Notes under the pieces: model-generated | The model's database searches: none | What the model saw: only the letters and a program-made list of their open reading frames with translations | What the model was told of the DNA's origin: nothing | Program-made: the position numbers and the translations under genes | Shown: in pieces, positions 37,810 to 46,030 of the stretch | How the letters are laid out: each line of letters opens with the position of its first letter | Position numbering within the stretch: position 1 is the stretch's first letter | Assembly: GCA_963792785.1 (NCBI GenBank) | Contig: CAWBXO010000004.1 | Coordinates: 868,001 to 932,000, forward strand | Length of the DNA stretch: 64,000 bases | From: CAWIMX01 sp963792785 | Lineage (GTDB): Bacteria; Acidobacteriota; Vicinamibacteria; Vicinamibacterales; CAVVIG01 | Direction: 5' to 3'

Positions 37810-38354
37810 CAGCGCGCCTCCCCCCGCCCCGCCGCGCCGGGCTTCGGCTCTTTCCGGGCGATCACGACGGCGCCGACCATCGCCACGAGGATCAGCACCG
37901 AGGTCACCTCGAACGGGAACGCGTACGCGCCGAAGAGCGTGCGGCCGATGTCGGCGACGCGGCTCACGGAGGCCGCGCCGAAGTGGCCCGTCTCGTTCCC
38001 GGTCTCGAGCGCCCACACCAGCTCGACGCCGAGCACCACGGCGAGCATCGCGCCGAACACCAGCGGCCGCCCCGACGCCCGATGGACCTCGACGTCGTGC
38101 TCGGTCGCTTCGCGCGGCGCGTTCAGCAGCATCACGACGAAGAGGAACAGCACCATGATCGCGCCGGCGTAGACGACGATCTGGATCACGGCGACGAAGG
38201 GCGCGTCGAGCGTCACGTAGAGGCCCGAGAGCGCGCCGAAGGACGCGATCAGCAGCAGCACGCTGTAGATCGGGTTCGACTGCGAGATCACGAGCAGCGA
38301 CGCCACGATGGCGACGATCGCGAAGGCGCCGAACGTGAAGAACTCAACGCCCAA
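37809..38354 (-). CDS. nuoJ: NADH-quinone oxidoreductase subunit J
   Basis: A 181-residue membrane subunit. The conserved LIASFGALSGLYVTLDAPFV and IQIVVYAGAIMVLFLFVVML match TM3 with its pi-bulge. It starts at TTG (38354) inside the end of nuoH, overlapping by 11 bases. No nuoI lies between nuoH and nuoJ, where it normally would. Confidence 0.93.
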   Translation of the reverse strand: MGVEFFTFGAFAIVAIVASLLVISQSNPIYSVLLLIASFGALSGLYVTLDAPFVAVIQIVVYAGAIMVLFLFVVMLLNAPREATEHDVEVHRASGRPLVFGAMLAVVLGVELVWALETGNETGHFGAASVSRVADIGRTLFGAYAFPFEVTSVLILVAMVGAVVIARKEPKPGAAGRGEAR

Positions 38355-39369
38355 AGGCGAGGACTCCGGCCGCGGTGGCGATGAGGTTGAGCGCGGCGAT
38401 CGGCAGCAGGATCTTCCAGCCGAAGGCCATGAGCTGATCGTAGCGGAACCGCGGCAGCGTCCACCGCATCCACACGTAGAAGAACAGGATCGCCGCCACT
38501 TTCACCAGGAACCAGACCCAGCCGAGCGACGCCGGGAGGAACGGCCCGTTCCAGCCGCCGAGGAACAGGTCCGCCGCGACGGCCGACACCGTGACCATGT
38601 TGATGTACTCCGCCAGGAAGAACATCGCGAAGCTCATGCTGCTGTACTCGGTGTGGTAGCCGGCGACGAGCTCCTGCTCCGCCTCCGGGAAATCGAACGG
38701 CGCGCGGTTCGTCTCCGCGATCCCGGCGATCGCGAAGATCAGGAACCCGACGGGCTGGACGACGATGAACCACTTCGGGATGACGCCGAGCCACGCGCCC
38801 GACTGGCGGGCGACCAGCTCGGTCAGCGAGAGCGAGTTGCCGACGAGCAGGACGCTCGCCAGCGCCAGCCCGTACGACAGCTCGTAGCTGATCATCTGCG
38901 CCGCCGAGCGGAGCCCGCCGAGGAGCGAGTACTTGCTGTTCGAGCTCCACCCCGCGAGCACGATCCCGTACACGCTGATCGCCGCGAACGACAGGATGAC
39001 CAGCATCGCCACGTTCACGTCGGCGACCTGCAGCTTCATCGGCTCGTCGAGCAGGCCGAAGAGCGTCGTCTCGGCGCCGAAGGGGACGACCGCGAAAGCG
39101 GCGAACGCGCAGGTGGCCGAGATGATCGGGGCGAGCGCGAAGAGGAACGCGTCGGCCGCCTTCGGCCGCAGCTCCTCCTTGAACATCAGCTTGATGACGT
39201 CGGCGAGCGGCTGCAGCAGGCCCTGCGGCCCGACGCGGTACGGCCCCAGGCGCTGCTGGAGCAGCGCGGCGACCTTCCGCTCCACGTACACCATCACCGC
39301 CGCCGAGGACAGCAGCGCGGTGAAGACGAAGAGCGTCAGGACGATCTGGGCGATCAGCAGCGTCGACAT
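38344..39369 (-). CDS. nuoH: NADH-quinone oxidoreductase subunit H
   Basis: The quinone-chamber membrane subunit, 341 residues. VERKVAALLQQRLGPYRVGP and GLLQPLADVIKLMFKEELRP form the quinone-site loop; ETNRAPFDFPEAEQELVAGY and MRWTLPRFRYDQLMAFGWKI are family signatures. It begins 4 bases after nuoF, so nuoG is missing from its standard position between F and H. Confidence 0.96.
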   Translation of the reverse strand: MSTLLIAQIVLTLFVFTALLSSAAVMVYVERKVAALLQQRLGPYRVGPQGLLQPLADVIKLMFKEELRPKAADAFLFALAPIISATCAFAAFAVVPFGAETTLFGLLDEPMKLQVADVNVAMLVILSFAAISVYGIVLAGWSSNSKYSLLGGLRSAAQMISYELSYGLALASVLLVGNSLSLTELVARQSGAWLGVIPKWFIVVQPVGFLIFAIAGIAETNRAPFDFPEAEQELVAGYHTEYSSMSFAMFFLAEYINMVTVSAVAADLFLGGWNGPFLPASLGWVWFLVKVAAILFFYVWMRWTLPRFRYDQLMAFGWKILLPIAALNLIATAAGVLAFGR

Positions 39370-39373
39370 CGTC

Positions 39374-40678
39374 TCAGTGTGCGGCCGTGACGGCGTGCTG
39401 GCGTCTCCACGGAGCCGGTCGTGTGCAGCGGCCCTCGCGCACGTGCGCCTCGTACTCGTCCCGGAAGTGCTTCAGCGTCGTGATCACGGGCGTCGCGGCG
39501 GCGTCGCCGAAGGCGCAGAGCGTCTTGCCGGCGATGTTCCCGGCGACACTCGAGAGGAGATCGAGATCGCTCGCCTCGCCCTCGCCGCGCTCGATCTTCT
39601 CGAGAATCTGGACCAGCCAGTTGGTGCCCTCGCGGCACGGCGTGCACTTGCCGCACGACTCGTGGCGGTAGAACCGCAGCAGGTTCGTGGCCAGCCACAC
39701 CATGCAGACGGTGTCGTCGAGCACGATGATGCCGGCCGATCCGAGGAGCGAGCCCGCGCGCTGGACGCCGTCGAAGCTGGCCTGGGTGTCCAGCTGATCG
39801 GGCAGCAGGATCGGCACCGAGGAGCCGCCGGGGATCACGGCGCGCAACGTCCGGCCATCCGGGACGCCGCCCGCGAAGCCCTCCACCAGCTCGCGGATCG
39901 TGATGTTCATCGACGCCTCGTACACGCCCGGCCGCTTCACGTGGCCGCTCACGCAGTACAGCTTCGGCCCCCCGTTCTTCTCGGGCCCGAGCGCCGCGTA
40001 CCACTCGGCGCCACGACGCAGCACCAGCGGCACGTTCGCCAGCGTCTCGACGTTGTTCACCGCGGTCGGGCACCCGTAGAGGCCGACGGCGGCGGGAAAC
40101 GGCGGCTTGTTGCGCGGCTGCGCGCGCTTGCCCTCGAGCGACTCGAGCAGCGCCGTCTCCTCGCCCGCCTCGTACGCGCCCGCGCCGCGATGGACGTAGA
40201 CGTCGCACGCGAAGCCCGAGCCGAGCACATTCGGCCCGAGATACCCCGCCCGGTACGCCTCCGCGATCGCCCCCTCGAGCACCTGCTGCGCGTGGAAGAA
40301 CTCGCCGCGGATGTAGATGTAGGCCGTGCGCGCGCCGATCGCGTAGCACGCGATCGCGCAGCCCTCGATGATCTGGTGCGGGTTGCGCTCGAGCAGCAGG
40401 TGGTCCTTGAAGGTGCCCGGCTCGCTCTCGTCCGCGTTGCACGCGATGTACTTCGGCTTCGGCGATTTCTTGTCGACGAACTGCCACTTCATGCCCGTCG
40501 GAAAGCCGGCGCCGCCGCGGCCGCGGAGCCCCGAGGCTTTCACGACGTCGACCACCTGCTCGGCCGTCAGGGCCAGCGCCTTGCGCAGCCCCTCGTAGCC
40601 CTCGCGCGCGAGGTAGAAGTCGAGCGTGAAGCTGTTCGGCTCCCGCACGTCACGCGTCAGCAGCGGTTCGAAGGCCAA
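39374..40678 (-). CDS. nuoF: NADH-quinone oxidoreductase subunit F
   Basis: The NADH- and FMN-binding subunit, 434 residues from a TTG start (MAFEPLLTRDVREPNSFTLD). The NADH site is SGLRGRGGAGFPTGMKWQFV, the FMN site PKYIACNADESEPGTFKDHL, and the N3 iron-sulfur cluster ligands are in HESCGKCTPCREG and KTLCAFGD. The start codon and the Shine-Dalgarno-like AGGGATT motifs are contributed by a 7-base tandem repeat. The C-terminus (TRPAPWRRQHAVTAAH) is slightly extended. Confidence 0.95.
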   Translation of the reverse strand: MAFEPLLTRDVREPNSFTLDFYLAREGYEGLRKALALTAEQVVDVVKASGLRGRGGAGFPTGMKWQFVDKKSPKPKYIACNADESEPGTFKDHLLLERNPHQIIEGCAIACYAIGARTAYIYIRGEFFHAQQVLEGAIAEAYRAGYLGPNVLGSGFACDVYVHRGAGAYEAGEETALLESLEGKRAQPRNKPPFPAAVGLYGCPTAVNNVETLANVPLVLRRGAEWYAALGPEKNGGPKLYCVSGHVKRPGVYEASMNITIRELVEGFAGGVPDGRTLRAVIPGGSSVPILLPDQLDTQASFDGVQRAGSLLGSAGIIVLDDTVCMVWLATNLLRFYRHESCGKCTPCREGTNWLVQILEKIERGEGEASDLDLLSSVAGNIAGKTLCAFGDAAATPVITTLKHFRDEYEAHVREGRCTRPAPWRRQHAVTAAH

Positions 40679-40706
40679 TCCCTAATCCCTAATCCCTAAC
40701 CCCTAG
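40676..40706 (-). repeat. GGGATTA tandem repeat spanning the nuoE stop and the nuoF start
   Basis: Four 7-base units (GGGGTTA, GGGATTA, GGGATTA, GGGATTG) start with the nuoE stop TAG and end with the TTG start of nuoF. The G-rich units resemble a repeated Shine-Dalgarno. The unit resembles the repeats at 4595-4638 and 9048-9080. Confidence 0.85.
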
Positions 40707-41314
40707 TCCTTACGCCTCTCCACCACATGGTGGCAACCGGAGAGCGCCGCGTCGCCGCGCGCCCGGAGATCGTCGACGAGCGTCGCCGCATCGTCCGGCT
40801 TCAGGCACTCGTGCCAGGCGTCGTTGACCATCACGACCGGCGCGCGGTCGCACGCGCCGAGGCACTCGACCTCGAGCAGCGTGAACGTGCCGCTGGCATC
40901 GGTCTCGCCCGGCGCGATGCCGAGCGTGCCGGCCAGTTCCTCGGTCACGCGCTCGGCGCCCTGCAACGCGCAGGACAGCGTCCGGCACACCTGGAGGACG
41001 TAGCGGCCCACCGGCTTCGTGTAGAACATCGAGTAGAACGTCGTGACGTCCTCGACGTCCGCCGGCGTCAGCTCGAGCAGGCCCGCGACGTACCGCATGG
41101 CGGCCGGCGTGATGTAGCCCTGCTGATCCTGCACGAGATAGAGCGCGGGCAGCACGGCCGAGCGCTTGTGCTCCGGCGGATAGCGCGCGACCACCTCGTC
41201 GAACCGCGCGCGCCGCTCCGGCGTGTACGCGAAGGGCGCCTCCTCGGCCGGGCCCACCTCCCGCGTGGACTTGTGGAACGTGGCGTCGTACGCCATCTTG
41301 GGGTGAAAACTCAC
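40703..41314 (-). CDS. nuoE: NADH-quinone oxidoreductase subunit E
   Basis: A thioredoxin-fold subunit binding the N1a [2Fe-2S] cluster, 203 residues. The ligand cysteines are in QVCRTLSCALQG and VECLGACDRAPVVMVND. It starts at GTG (41314, MSFHPKMAYD...) or at an ATG at 41296. The C-terminal HHVVERRKD precedes a tandem repeat. The residues before about 30 are poorly conserved. Confidence 0.94.
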   Translation of the reverse strand: MSFHPKMAYDATFHKSTREVGPAEEAPFAYTPERRARFDEVVARYPPEHKRSAVLPALYLVQDQQGYITPAAMRYVAGLLELTPADVEDVTTFYSMFYTKPVGRYVLQVCRTLSCALQGAERVTEELAGTLGIAPGETDASGTFTLLEVECLGACDRAPVVMVNDAWHECLKPDDAATLVDDLRARGDAALSGCHHVVERRKD

Positions 41315-41336
41315 CGGACGTCGTCTCCAGTGGACC

Positions 41337-42518
41337 TCATCGGTCCACGTCCCCCATCACCACGTCGATCGATCCGATCACGGCGACCACGTCGGCGATC
41401 AGCCCGCCGACGACCAGACGCTCCAGAGCCTGGCAGGCGAGCAGCGACGGCGCGCGCGACTTCACGCGCCACGGACGATTCGTGCCGTCGGACACGACCG
41501 TGAAGCCCTGCTCGCCGCGCGGCCCCTCGACCGGCACGTAGGCTTCCCCCGCCGGCACGTTGAACCCCTGCGAGTAGATCAGGAAGTGCTGAATGAGCGC
41601 CTCCATCTCGGTGTACACGCGATCCTTGGGCGGCGGCGTGATGCGGGGGTCCTCCACGGCGAACGGTCCGGTCGGGGTGATCCGCGCCAGCGCCTGCCGG
41701 CAGAGCCCGATGCTCTGGCGCATCTCGGCGATCCGCACGAGGTAGCGCGCGTAGGTGTCGCCCTCGGCGCGGACCGGCACCGTGAACTCGAACGTCTCGT
41801 ACCCCAGGTACGGGAAGGCCTTGCGCACGTCGTAGTCGACGCCCGACGCGCGGCCGATCGGCCCCATCAGGCTGTAGGCGAGCGCGTCCTCACGCGAGAG
41901 CACGCCGACGCCCTGCGTGCGCCTCCGGTAGATCTCGTTCTGCGTGAGCAGATCCTCGTACTCATCGAGCTTCGGCGCGAAGCGCTCGAGGAAGCCGGCC
42001 ACCGCCTCGTGGAAGCCGCGCGGCAGATCCTCGCGCAGGCCCCCGATGCGCATGTAGCTCGGGAACATGCGGAAGCCGGCGAGCATCTCGTTGAGGTTGA
42101 GCATCAGCTCGCGCTCGCGGAAGCAGTACAGCATCACCGACACGGCGCCGAGTTCCATCCCGTGCGTGCCGAGCCACACGAGGTGGCTGTTGATACGCTG
42201 CAGCTCGGCGATCAGCACGCGGATCCACCGCACGCGCTCGGGCGGGTCGATGGCGAGCAGCCGCTCGACCGACAGGCAGAACGCCAGGCTGTTGGACTGC
42301 GCGCTCAGGTAGTCCATGCGTTCGACGAGCGGGATCACCTGCTGCCACTTCTTCTGCTCGGTCGTCTTCTCGATGCCGGTGTGGAGGTAGCCGATCGTCG
42401 GCGCGACGGATCGAACCGTTTCGCCGTCGAGCTCGAGCACCAGGCGCAGCACGCCGTGCGTGCTGGGGTGCTGCGGCCCCATGTTCACCGTCATCGTCTC
42501 GGTGCGGATCTCGGGCAT
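41337..42518 (-). CDS. nuoD: NADH-quinone oxidoreductase subunit D
   Basis: The 49-kDa quinone-site subunit, 393 residues. MTVNMGPQHPSTHGVLRLVL, GYLHTGIEKTTEQKKW and YLSAQSNSLAFCLSVERLLA are hallmarks, and the C-terminus SPSL-type region with GSIDVVMGDVDR is complete. It is followed by nuoE after 22 bases. Confidence 0.96.
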   Translation of the reverse strand: MPEIRTETMTVNMGPQHPSTHGVLRLVLELDGETVRSVAPTIGYLHTGIEKTTEQKKWQQVIPLVERMDYLSAQSNSLAFCLSVERLLAIDPPERVRWIRVLIAELQRINSHLVWLGTHGMELGAVSVMLYCFRERELMLNLNEMLAGFRMFPSYMRIGGLREDLPRGFHEAVAGFLERFAPKLDEYEDLLTQNEIYRRRTQGVGVLSREDALAYSLMGPIGRASGVDYDVRKAFPYLGYETFEFTVPVRAEGDTYARYLVRIAEMRQSIGLCRQALARITPTGPFAVEDPRITPPPKDRVYTEMEALIQHFLIYSQGFNVPAGEAYVPVEGPRGEQGFTVVSDGTNRPWRVKSRAPSLLACQALERLVVGGLIADVVAVIGSIDVVMGDVDR

Positions 42519-42533
42519 GACTAGGCGGCGGCC

Positions 42534-43087
42534 TCAGGACCGGGCATGGCGATCCCTTTCCACGTTGGCGCGGAACTCCTCGGCCGTGACCTGCAGCGGC
42601 TCGGCGGCGCTGGCCGCCTTCCGGAGCTGCACGGGGTAGTCCTTGCGCAGCGGATGGCCCTCCCAGTCCTCGGGCGTCAGCAGGCGGCGCAGATCGGGAT
42701 GTCCGACGACGTCGATGCCGAAGAGATCCCAGACCTCGCGCTCGAGCCAGTTGGCCGCGGGCCAGATCCCGCTCACCGTGTCCACGGCCGGGCGCGCGCC
42801 GCCCACGCGCACCTTGAGCCGCAGGCGGAACCGGTGCGCGACGGACACCAGGATATAAATCACGTCGAAGCGCGGCTCGCGCGGCAGATAGTCCACGGCC
42901 GTCAGCTCGGCGAGGTACTCGAACGCGAGATCCGCGCGGTCGTGCAGCGCGCGGGCCAGGGCCGGCAGATCCCGGGCCTGCGCGACGAGCGTGGGATGCG
43001 CGTCGCGGCTCTCGGCGCGCTCGAGCGCGGCGCCGGGTGCCGCCTCGCCCAGCGCGGCGACGATCGCGTCGATGTCGAGGGCCGGCG

Positions 43088-43091
<4 letters not shown>
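42534..43091 (-). CDS. nuoC: NADH-quinone oxidoreductase subunit C
   Basis: The 30-kDa subunit, 185 residues from a GTG start (VTPALDIDAIVAALGEAAPG) that overlaps the nuoB stop (GTGA). LAFEYLAELTAVDYLPREPR, NWLEREVWDLFGIDVVGHPD and LTPEDWEGHPLRKDYPVQLR are the family signature. Upstream in-frame sequence overlaps nuoB and is not coding. Confidence 0.95.
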
Positions 43092-43548
<457 letters not shown>

Positions 43549-43549
<1 letters not shown>

Positions 43550-43911
43550 CAGCGCTCTTCGCCCCAGTCGAGCGCGCCCTTGCGCCACACGTACACGTAG
43601 CCCGTCAGCAGGAGCGCGAAGAACAGCGTGACCTGTCCGAGGCCAAGCCAGCCAAGGTCGCGCAGGGCCATCGCCCACGGATAGAGGAACGCCACCTCGA
43701 TGTCGAACAGCAGGAACACCATCGCCACCAGGTAGAACTTGACCGACTGGCGCTCGCGGGCGTCGCCGACCGGCGGCATGCCGCACTCGTAGGGTGCGGA
43801 TTTCTCGGGGCTGGGCTTGCGCGGGCCGAGGATCCCCGAGAGCAGGACCGAGACGAGCGCGAACAGCGCGCCCAGCGTGGTCATGATCAGGATGGAGAGC
43901 CAGCCCTGCAT
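43549..43911 (-). CDS. nuoA: NADH-quinone oxidoreductase subunit A
   Basis: The first gene of the complex I operon, a 120-residue three-helix subunit. The conserved loop KSAPYECGMPPVGDARERQS and FYLVAMVFLLFDIEVAFLYP are diagnostic. The 64 bases upstream, to the end of the pabBC gene, hold no clear promoter, so readthrough from the upstream genes is possible. Confidence 0.95.
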
Positions 43912-43975
43912 AGTTACTGCGACCGAGGCCGAGGGAAACCGGCTTGTGAACGATTTCGCAAGCTAACGGCCCATG

Positions 43976-45712
43976 CTATCGCTTTCCCGGGACGATGTCG
44001 ACCACAGCCGCCCGACGCCAGCCGCGCACCGAGTTGATCAACCACACGCCTGACGCCCCCCGCAGGGCCTCGAGCGGCACCGGCGCCTCCACGATCTCCC
44101 CCCGCGCCAGCAGCTCCGCGCGAAACGTCCCCGCGAGCAGCCCCGCCGACACCGGCGGCGTCACCTTTCGCCCGCCGAGCGCCACCACCAGGTTCGCCAC
44201 CGTCGTCTCCGTGGCCTCCCCCGCCGGATTCCACAGCACCGTGTCGTCCGCGCCGGGCCGCCGCAGCCGATCGTAAACCTCGCGCGCCGTCGTCTTGTGA
44301 AACAAGAAGGTGTCGGACGGATCGATGGGCGATTCGGCGATCGCCAGCGTCGCGGGCGCGTCGGGCGGCGGGTCGAGCGGCGAGGTGTCCACCCGGACGC
44401 CGCCAGCCGGCGCCACGAGCAGGCGGACGCGAAGCGGCGAGGCAGCCCCGGCGGCGGCGCGCGCGAGGGCGTCGCGCGCGCGCGACTCGTCGAACGGCCG
44501 GCCGAAATAGTCCGCCGACGCCGCCATCCGCGCCAGGTGGCGCGCCAGCAGGACGTAGCCGTCCGCCGGCGACCAGCGCAGCGTCTCGAGCAGGTCGAAC
44601 GCCCGCGGGCGGCGGCCGAGCACCGCACCCTTCAGGAGGCACTCCTCATATTCCCGCTCGGGCACGGAGTCCCACACCACGCCGCTGCCCACGCCGAAAT
44701 CGACGAGGCCCGTTTCGTGATCGACGACAGCCGTGCGGATCGCGACGTTGAAGCGCGCCCGCCCGCCGGGATCGATGACGCCGATGGCGCCGGTGTAGAC
44801 GCCGCGCGGCCCCGGCTCCAGATCCCGGATGAGCGCCATCGTCCGCACCTTGGGCGCGCCGGTCACCGATGCCGAGGGAAACGCGGCCTCGAACAGGCGC
44901 GAGAGCGGAGCGCCCGCGCGCGCGGTCACCGTGGACGTCATCTGCCAGAGGGTCGGATAGCGCTCGAGGGTGAACAGCGCGGGCACCTCGACCGATCCGA
45001 CATCGGCGACGCGCCCCAGATCGTTTCGGACCATGTCCACGATCATGACGTTCTCGGCGCGCTCCTTGGCCGACGCCGCCAGCGCGGCGCTCGCCGCGCG
45101 GTCCTCCTCGCCCGTCCGTCCGCGGCGGGCCGTGCCCTTCATCGGCCGTGCCGTCACGTCGCGGCCGACCAGCTCGAAGAAGAGCTCCGGCGACGCCGAG
45201 CAGACGGTGTGGCGCCCCGCGCGGAGAAACGCGGCGTAGCCGCCCTGCTGGGCGGCCGCGAGATCCGCGAACAGGCCGAGCGGATCGCCGTCGAACGCCG
45301 CGCGCAGCCGGAAGGTGAAGTTGACCTGGTAGGTGTCGCCCTCGGCAATCGCGCGATGGATGCGGTCGAGCGCCGCGCCGAACGCAGCGCGATCGAGCGA
45401 CGGCGCGAGCGCGCCGATGGTCCACGGTCCGCCGGCGGGCGCCGCGTCGATGTGGCGCACGGCGGCCGGATCGTAGAGCGCGAACCGCGCGAGGGGCAGG
45501 CCCGGAGTGGCCGGATGGCCGGTAAGGCCAAAAGCGGCGCCGGCTTCGTACGCGACGAAGCCGACGGCATAGAGGGCGCGATCGCGCGCCGCGCCCTCGG
45601 CTTCGTCGAGGACGGCGGCCACGCGGCCGGGCGTATGGGTTTCGATTACGCGAAGAGGATCCCGGAAGAGCCGCCACCCGGGCGGATCGTCGACCCGCAC
45701 GATGGCGTCCAC
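43976..45712 (-). CDS. pabBC: Aminodeoxychorismate synthase component I / 4-amino-4-deoxychorismate lyase fusion (PabB-PabC)
   Basis: Makes p-aminobenzoate for folate, 578 residues from a GTG at 45712. The PabB half has DVTARPMKGTARRGRTGEED, with Lys in the PxKGT motif typical of ADC synthase rather than TrpE, then NVMIVDMVRNDLGRVADVGS, FPSASVTGAPKVRTMALIRD and RARFNVAIRTAVVDHETGLV. The PabC half (from about residue 375) is a PLP fold-type IV domain with the Lys region FHKTTAREVYDRL and DDTVLWNPAGEATETTVANL. The first codon choice is uncertain because no ATG is present near the expected start. Confidence 0.9.
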   Translation of the reverse strand: MDAIVRVDDPPGWRLFRDPLRVIETHTPGRVAAVLDEAEGAARDRALYAVGFVAYEAGAAFGLTGHPATPGLPLARFALYDPAAVRHIDAAPAGGPWTIGALAPSLDRAAFGAALDRIHRAIAEGDTYQVNFTFRLRAAFDGDPLGLFADLAAAQQGGYAAFLRAGRHTVCSASPELFFELVGRDVTARPMKGTARRGRTGEEDRAASAALAASAKERAENVMIVDMVRNDLGRVADVGSVEVPALFTLERYPTLWQMTSTVTARAGAPLSRLFEAAFPSASVTGAPKVRTMALIRDLEPGPRGVYTGAIGVIDPGGRARFNVAIRTAVVDHETGLVDFGVGSGVVWDSVPEREYEECLLKGAVLGRRPRAFDLLETLRWSPADGYVLLARHLARMAASADYFGRPFDESRARDALARAAAGAASPLRVRLLVAPAGGVRVDTSPLDPPPDAPATLAIAESPIDPSDTFLFHKTTAREVYDRLRRPGADDTVLWNPAGEATETTVANLVVALGGRKVTPPVSAGLLAGTFRAELLARGEIVEAPVPLEALRGASGVWLINSVRGWRRAAVVDIVPGKR

Positions 45713-45725
45713 GGACGGGACCGCC

Positions 45726-45977
45726 TCACACCTGCTCGATGCGGCGATCGAGCTCGGCGACGGCCTGGTCCAGCTGCGCCCGGCGCCGCTCGTTCGTCGT
45801 CGCCTCACGCTGGCTCGCCAGCTCGGTGCGCGCCAGGCGCAGGCTGCCGAGCTCGCGCATGCGATCGGCGTCGATCGCCGGCTGGACGCGCGCCTTCGCG
45901 CGCTCCTGGGCCAGCTCGTCCATGCGTTCCTGAATGCGGGATTCCGCGTCGATCAGTCCTTCTCCGGCGTCGCCCAT
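45726..45977 (-). CDS. Small hypothetical coiled-coil protein
   Basis: An 83-residue charged protein, MGDAGEGLIDAESRIQERMD, continuously helical and rich in Glu, Arg, Ala and Gln (ASQREATTNERRRAQLDQAV), likely a coiled coil. It ends 13 bases before the pabBC start and follows the S46 gene by 44 bases. It has no recognised family. Its frame is plausible but short, so coding is moderately supported. Confidence 0.5.
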   Translation of the reverse strand: MGDAGEGLIDAESRIQERMDELAQERAKARVQPAIDADRMRELGSLRLARTELASQREATTNERRRAQLDQAVAELDRRIEQV

Positions 45978-46006
45978 TTAGTTCCTCGCGAAAAGAATGC
46001 CCGTCC

Positions 46007-46030
46007 GGCTCCTGACGATGATCAGGAGCC
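46007..46030 (-). terminator. Hairpin containing the stop codon of the S46-hydrolase gene
   Basis: A perfect 9-base-pair stem GGCTCCTGA / TCAGGAGCC around CGATGA or its complement. The TGA stop of the upstream gene lies within the stem, so the hairpin starts inside the coding sequence. T-rich sequence follows about 10 bases later on the minus strand, so termination is plausible but not canonical. Confidence 0.6.

Noticed and set aside
40676..40706. Telomere-like TTAGGG repeat
   Set aside because: Only four degenerate units inside an operon; it belongs to the local junction repeats and has no link to chromosome ends.
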